From the NCBI GenBank assembly GCA_028284565.1, contig JANQRM010000161.1, positions 1 through 8,416 on the forward strand: a stretch of DNA of 8,416 nucleotides, given 5' to 3'. The translations under genes and the position numbers were made by a program. The notes below the pieces were generated by a model. The model saw only the letters and a list, made by a program, of their open reading frames with translations. It was not told where the DNA came from and searched no databases. Source of the stretch: Anaerolineae bacterium. GTDB taxonomy: Bacteria; Chloroflexota; Anaerolineae; Aggregatilineales; Phototrophicaceae. Below are positions 5,869-8,416 of this stretch, in pieces; position 1 is the first letter of the stretch, and every line of letters starts with the position of its first letter.

Positions 5869-6714
5869 ATGGATATAGCATTCTGGCACCAAATCAAGCA
5901 AAACAACTATGCATTTCCTGTTGGACATCAATTAACTGATTTGACAGAGGAGCTATTTTCTTATCTCGCATCATCAGACCCTGAATTACGCCTAGAAATC
6001 GCCAACGCTATTCTTGAACAATGGATTTCAGTTCGCAATTTGTATTCCGACGCTCAATTGGACACAATGATTGATGAGTTACTGGATAACCTGCGAAACG
6101 GTATCGGCGAATCAGGTACAGATAGTATCTTTCTGCGCTCAATCTCGCTTTGGATTTTGGCGTATATCGTGCGTCATGATAGCCAAGTCTCTTTTATGTC
6201 GGTGTCAAGATTCAATGCATTATTCATTTACATTGAGCAATATGCTCGGGATGAACAGGATTTGCGGGGTTGGGTTGATGACAAAGGGTGGGCGCATTCC
6301 ACAGCTCATATCGCAAGTTTACTCGTCGCTATCTCTGAACATCCACATGCAAATCAATCAATTGATGAACGCATTTTGTCGCTTGTTTCTCTTCTCGCTA
6401 CTCGTCAAACCGACTATATCTATCATCATGGCGAAGATGACCGTATGGCGGATTCTGTTATGACAGTTCTCTCGAAAAATAATGTGAGTATTGCATTTCT
6501 CCGTAATTGGCTAAAGCAACTAGAGTCAGTCATGGCATTGGCAAGCGAAGGAATGTCCTTTGACATCCGAATATATAATGCTTATATGAACGCCCGTAAT
6601 TTTGTACGCGCCGTGTATTTTCCGATTGAATTATGTCTGCCAGAGAAGCCACCATTGTGGGATGAACTTCGCCCCATGTTATTAGATTCCATTAAAGAAA
6701 TTGGCTTGTGTTAA
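5869..6714 (+). CDS. DUF2785 family protein
   Basis: This 281-residue protein carries the DUF2785 hallmark DLRGWVDDKGWAHSTAH (131-147), followed by EDDRMADSV (189-197), both usual landmarks of the family. The remainder is helical and resembles a stack of helix pairs. No signal peptide is present. The family has no established biochemical role that I know of; the conserved His, Asp and Arg residues hint at a binding site. The ATG at 5869 follows the SGNH stop by one base, so translation is probably coupled, although the ribosome site (AGAAAG) is weak. The gene looks AT-richer than its upstream neighbour: four sampled 60-base rows had 22-26 G+C, against 31 in an SGNH row, though one row had 33. 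That may point to separate ancestry. Confidence 0.85.
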   Translation: MDIAFWHQIKQNNYAFPVGHQLTDLTEELFSYLASSDPELRLEIANAILEQWISVRNLYSDAQLDTMIDELLDNLRNGIGESGTDSIFLRSISLWILAYIVRHDSQVSFMSVSRFNALFIYIEQYARDEQDLRGWVDDKGWAHSTAHIASLLVAISEHPHANQSIDERILSLVSLLATRQTDYIYHHGEDDRMADSVMTVLSKNNVSIAFLRNWLKQLESVMALASEGMSFDIRIYNAYMNARNFVRAVYFPIELCLPEKPPLWDELRPMLLDSIKEIGLC

Positions 6715-6773
6715 GCGACAATAAGTCATAATTCTCATATTGAAATATTGTTTTGAGGTCTTGATATTAATAC

Positions 6774-6790
6774 AGATTTTACAAAAATCT
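6774..6790. promoter_or_regulatory. Operator-like palindrome AGATTTT-ACA-AAAATCT
   Basis: Perfect 7-bp arms with a 3-base spacer end two bases before a candidate -10 (TACAAT, 6793-6798) of the zinc-ribbon gene. The site covers the place where a -35 would stand, as expected for a repressor operator. A terminator for the upstream gene is less likely, as no T-run follows. Confidence 0.4.
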
Positions 6791-6792
6791 CG

Positions 6793-6798
6793 TACAAT
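6793..6798 (+). promoter_or_regulatory. Candidate -10 box TACAAT of the zinc-ribbon gene
   Basis: TACAAT has one mismatch to TATAAT and lies 25 bases before the TTG start at 6824. No -35 at usual spacing is visible because the palindrome at 6774-6790 occupies that place. Confidence 0.35.
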
Positions 6799-6823
6799 AG
6801 AAGCCTACCCAAAGGAGAATTAG

Positions 6824-7033
6824 TTGCCCAAATTGAAGCCTTGTGCGCGTTGTGAATTGGAATTACCAGAGACTCAGTTTGAGACTCCTGACTCCATGTT
6901 TTGCAAAACGTGTACTGAAGAAATGGTCGAAATTATCCGTAGCAAATACAATGCCATTGAAGCCGCCCTGTTCCGTGCCAAACTCCGCAGGCAGAAAAGA
7001 GCGGCTAATCTAACCCCACCACCCAACAACTAG
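6824..7033 (+). CDS. Small zinc-ribbon / treble-clef-like protein
   Basis: This 69-residue protein has two CxxC pairs, Cys7/Cys10 and Cys27/Cys30 (CX2C-X16-CX2C), which should bind one zinc. The pattern CARCELELPETQF followed by FCKTC resembles the small Cys4 modules in front of some HNH-type and phage proteins. A helix follows (about 31-50), then a strongly basic patch, RAKLRRQKR (51-59), and a Pro-rich tail. The basic patch suggests nucleic acid or ribosome contact; this is inference. The start codon is TTG, supported by AAGGAG six bases upstream (6812-6817). The stop shares a CTAG tetramer with the convergent dioxygenase stop. An upstream palindrome (6774-6790) hints at specific regulation. 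Confidence 0.78.
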   Translation: MPKLKPCARCELELPETQFETPDSMFCKTCTEEMVEIIRSKYNAIEAALFRAKLRRQKRAANLTPPPNN

Positions 7034-8178
7034 ACTAATTGCGCTTCCGTCTCATCGGCAAGTTGCTTGAGCCAATCCATAAAAATCGTTCCGCCTGTCC
7101 CTAGTGGACTTTCCACTTTTTGAGCGATGTATTCGGTTGCATAATGATAGTGCAATTGACGGAATTCCAGCACCTTGCGTAGGCATTCATTATAGGCTTC
7201 AGCTAAGGCGGAATTGCCAGCATGCGCTTGCACATACTCGCGGATGGCAGAGGTACGGACTTGCTCCATAAATTCCCGATGCGGTTTAGGCATATAGGCT
7301 TTCATGATATTCAGATGGTCAGTCAGGCGGGTTTGTTCATGTTCGATGCCTAAGACGGCGACCAATGACGGAATGATGGAGCTTTGCGCGCCCGTTTGCC
7401 CACGGAAGGATTGCGGTTTGCCATTGTATTGTTCCACAACACCTTCATAAACCACATCCGTAAAGCCGAAGATATACGGACGGACTTTGTAATAATACAC
7501 ATCCGAATCACAATGCTCTGGCATCCGATGGAAGGACACCAGCATATTAGACACACTCTCGTGTATAGCTGTGAGGGCAGACTCTAATGCGGATGAATCG
7601 TTGTTTTCCACCGCAGACAGCGCAGGTTGAATATGACGCAAGGCTTTGGCGGCATGGGCTTCAATATCGACATGCACCAGGATAAACCAATCTTCATCAA
7701 TCCCACCACGAAAGTTCTGAATCAGCGCGATATTACCAAGTTCAATCTCGCCATTGGGGTCAACTCGTTTCCAATTGTTCAGTACATAATCCGTGTAGGC
7801 TAAAATCGGCGGACGCTCCACCATCTCGGAGACTTGTACTAAGGGTATTGCTACACCTTTGGGTATGTGATGCGCTGGCTCTTCATGCGTTGACCAAACG
7901 TAGGAACTGGCATAGTAGGAATAGAGTTGATGCACACGCTCCACAATCCGAAAGTCATTGACTTCTCGTAAGGGTGATAAATCAACCACAGCTAAATTGT
8001 CTAAAGTCGGGCGGATTTGTGTTGAAGCCAGCAATTCGGGAATGGTAGCGGCGATGTCTTCCAGTTCATCGACTGTCTCTTCGCTTAATCCGCAATCTAT
8101 CCCTTTGAGTGTTAGTAACGGGTCAGGGTTGATGAGAAAACCTCGTTCATCCCAGATATTCCAGCAATTCTGATTCAT
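7030..8178 (-). CDS. Indoleamine 2,3-dioxygenase-like heme enzyme
   Basis: Indoleamine 2,3-dioxygenases use heme and O2 to open the indole ring of tryptophan to N-formylkynurenine. This 382-residue protein has the length and order of the family: a helical N-terminal part, then YYYKVRPYIFGF (228-239), RGQTGAQSS (259-267), YMPKPHREF (295-303), the helix LEFRQLHYHYATEYI (337-351), and the closing GTGGTIFMDWL (360-370). By my recalled alignment to human IDO1, His343 is the proximal heme ligand, Arg233 matches Arg231, and Tyr228/Tyr229 replace the Phe226/Phe227 pair. No signal peptide is present. The ATG at 8178 is backed by AGGGGG about 7 bases upstream. A paralogous gene ends 88 bp upstream on the same strand, so the two are probably co-transcribed. 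Bacterial members may act on other indoles; the substrate is not established. Confidence 0.92.
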   Translation of the reverse strand: MNQNCWNIWDERGFLINPDPLLTLKGIDCGLSEETVDELEDIAATIPELLASTQIRPTLDNLAVVDLSPLREVNDFRIVERVHQLYSYYASSYVWSTHEEPAHHIPKGVAIPLVQVSEMVERPPILAYTDYVLNNWKRVDPNGEIELGNIALIQNFRGGIDEDWFILVHVDIEAHAAKALRHIQPALSAVENNDSSALESALTAIHESVSNMLVSFHRMPEHCDSDVYYYKVRPYIFGFTDVVYEGVVEQYNGKPQSFRGQTGAQSSIIPSLVAVLGIEHEQTRLTDHLNIMKAYMPKPHREFMEQVRTSAIREYVQAHAGNSALAEAYNECLRKVLEFRQLHYHYATEYIAQKVESPLGTGGTIFMDWLKQLADETEAQLV

Positions 8179-8266
8179 GGTTAATCCCCCTAATTGAATA
8201 CATACTTATGTCAGTTGTATCATTCAAACAAGGGATTATCCATTAAGATAGGCAGAATGCACAAGT

Positions 8267-8416
8267 TTAGAGGAGATGGGCTTCTGTCTCATTCGTCAGA
8301 TGTTGCAAAAAACGCATAAATTGTGTACCACCTGTACCCACTGGCGAAGTCGATTTCTCGAAGATATAGGTCTTGGCATAATAAAAATGCGCGCGCCGGA
8401 AGGTAATCAGTTGCCG
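8267..8416 (-). CDS. Second indoleamine 2,3-dioxygenase-like gene, C-terminal 49 residues only
   Basis: The window cuts this gene; only the 3' end is visible. The 49 visible residues align without gaps to the C terminus of the neighbouring dioxygenase, with 25 identities. Shared landmarks are FRRAHFYYAKTYI, whose His matches the proximal heme ligand His343 of the neighbour, and PVGTGGTQFM, the family's C-terminal glycine loop. The final NETEAHLL parallels DETEAQLV. The heme ligand and loop are intact, so this end does not look like a pseudogene. The gene is transcribed ahead of the 7030-8178 gene with an 88-bp gap, in which I see no terminator. Confidence 0.88.
   Translation of the reverse strand, partial: RQLITFRRAHFYYAKTYIFEKSTSPVGTGGTQFMRFLQHLTNETEAHLL

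Noticed and set aside
6736..6756. ATATT-GA-AATAT stem followed by TGTTTTG as a terminator of the DUF2785 gene
   Set aside because: The stem is only five A-T pairs with a two-base loop and the T-run is interrupted, too weak to call.

Overview
The window looks like a chromosomal stretch from a free-living, heterotrophic bacterium with about 50% GC by eye. A Chloroflexota (Anaerolineae-like) origin is my best guess, and it is inference only. The hints are secreted proteins with Thr/Pro-rich linkers behind short signal peptides (TPTPSP, PTPIPT, PTPVP), TolB-like beta-propeller and SGNH proteins, an ECF sigma factor with a Cys-containing tail, and many small intergenic hairpin repeats. I see no phage, transposase, CRISPR, tRNA or rRNA gene.

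Layout, left to right. Bases 1-627 (+) are the 3' part of an ECF-type sigma factor gene whose 5' end lies outside the window. It meets head-on an unrecognised helical protein (624-1208, -). Next on the minus strand come an OsmC-family peroxiredoxin-like protein (1388-1813) with a clear rho-independent terminator, and a small unrecognised protein (2051-2455). Bases 2456-2839 hold no gene but contain a structured stem-loop region and a dispersed-type hairpin repeat. A secreted TolB/WD40-like propeller protein follows (2840-4021, +). A pair of related inverted repeats (4026-4150) separates it from a convergent nitrobindin-like heme protein (4157-4615, -). Divergent from that gene, a strong promoter (TTGGCA-N16-TATAAT) drives a secreted SH3-like plus SGNH/GDSL protein (4692-5867, +), followed after one base by a DUF2785 protein (5869-6714, +). 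A 69-residue zinc-ribbon protein (6824-7033, +) converges on an indoleamine 2,3-dioxygenase-like heme enzyme (7030-8178, -). Upstream of that enzyme is the 3' end of a second, clearly paralogous dioxygenase gene (8267-8416, -).

How the genes might work together. The two dioxygenase paralogs lie 88 bp apart on one strand and are probably co-transcribed; they point to oxidation of tryptophan or another indole, but no other kynurenine-pathway gene is visible. The OsmC protein and the nitrobindin-like protein both suggest handling of peroxides or reactive nitrogen species, though they are not adjacent. The SGNH and DUF2785 genes form an apparent two-gene operon. I see no single well-defined new system. 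The most useful leads are the tandem dioxygenase pair, the intergenic structured repeats, and several sharp operator-like palindromes in front of genes.
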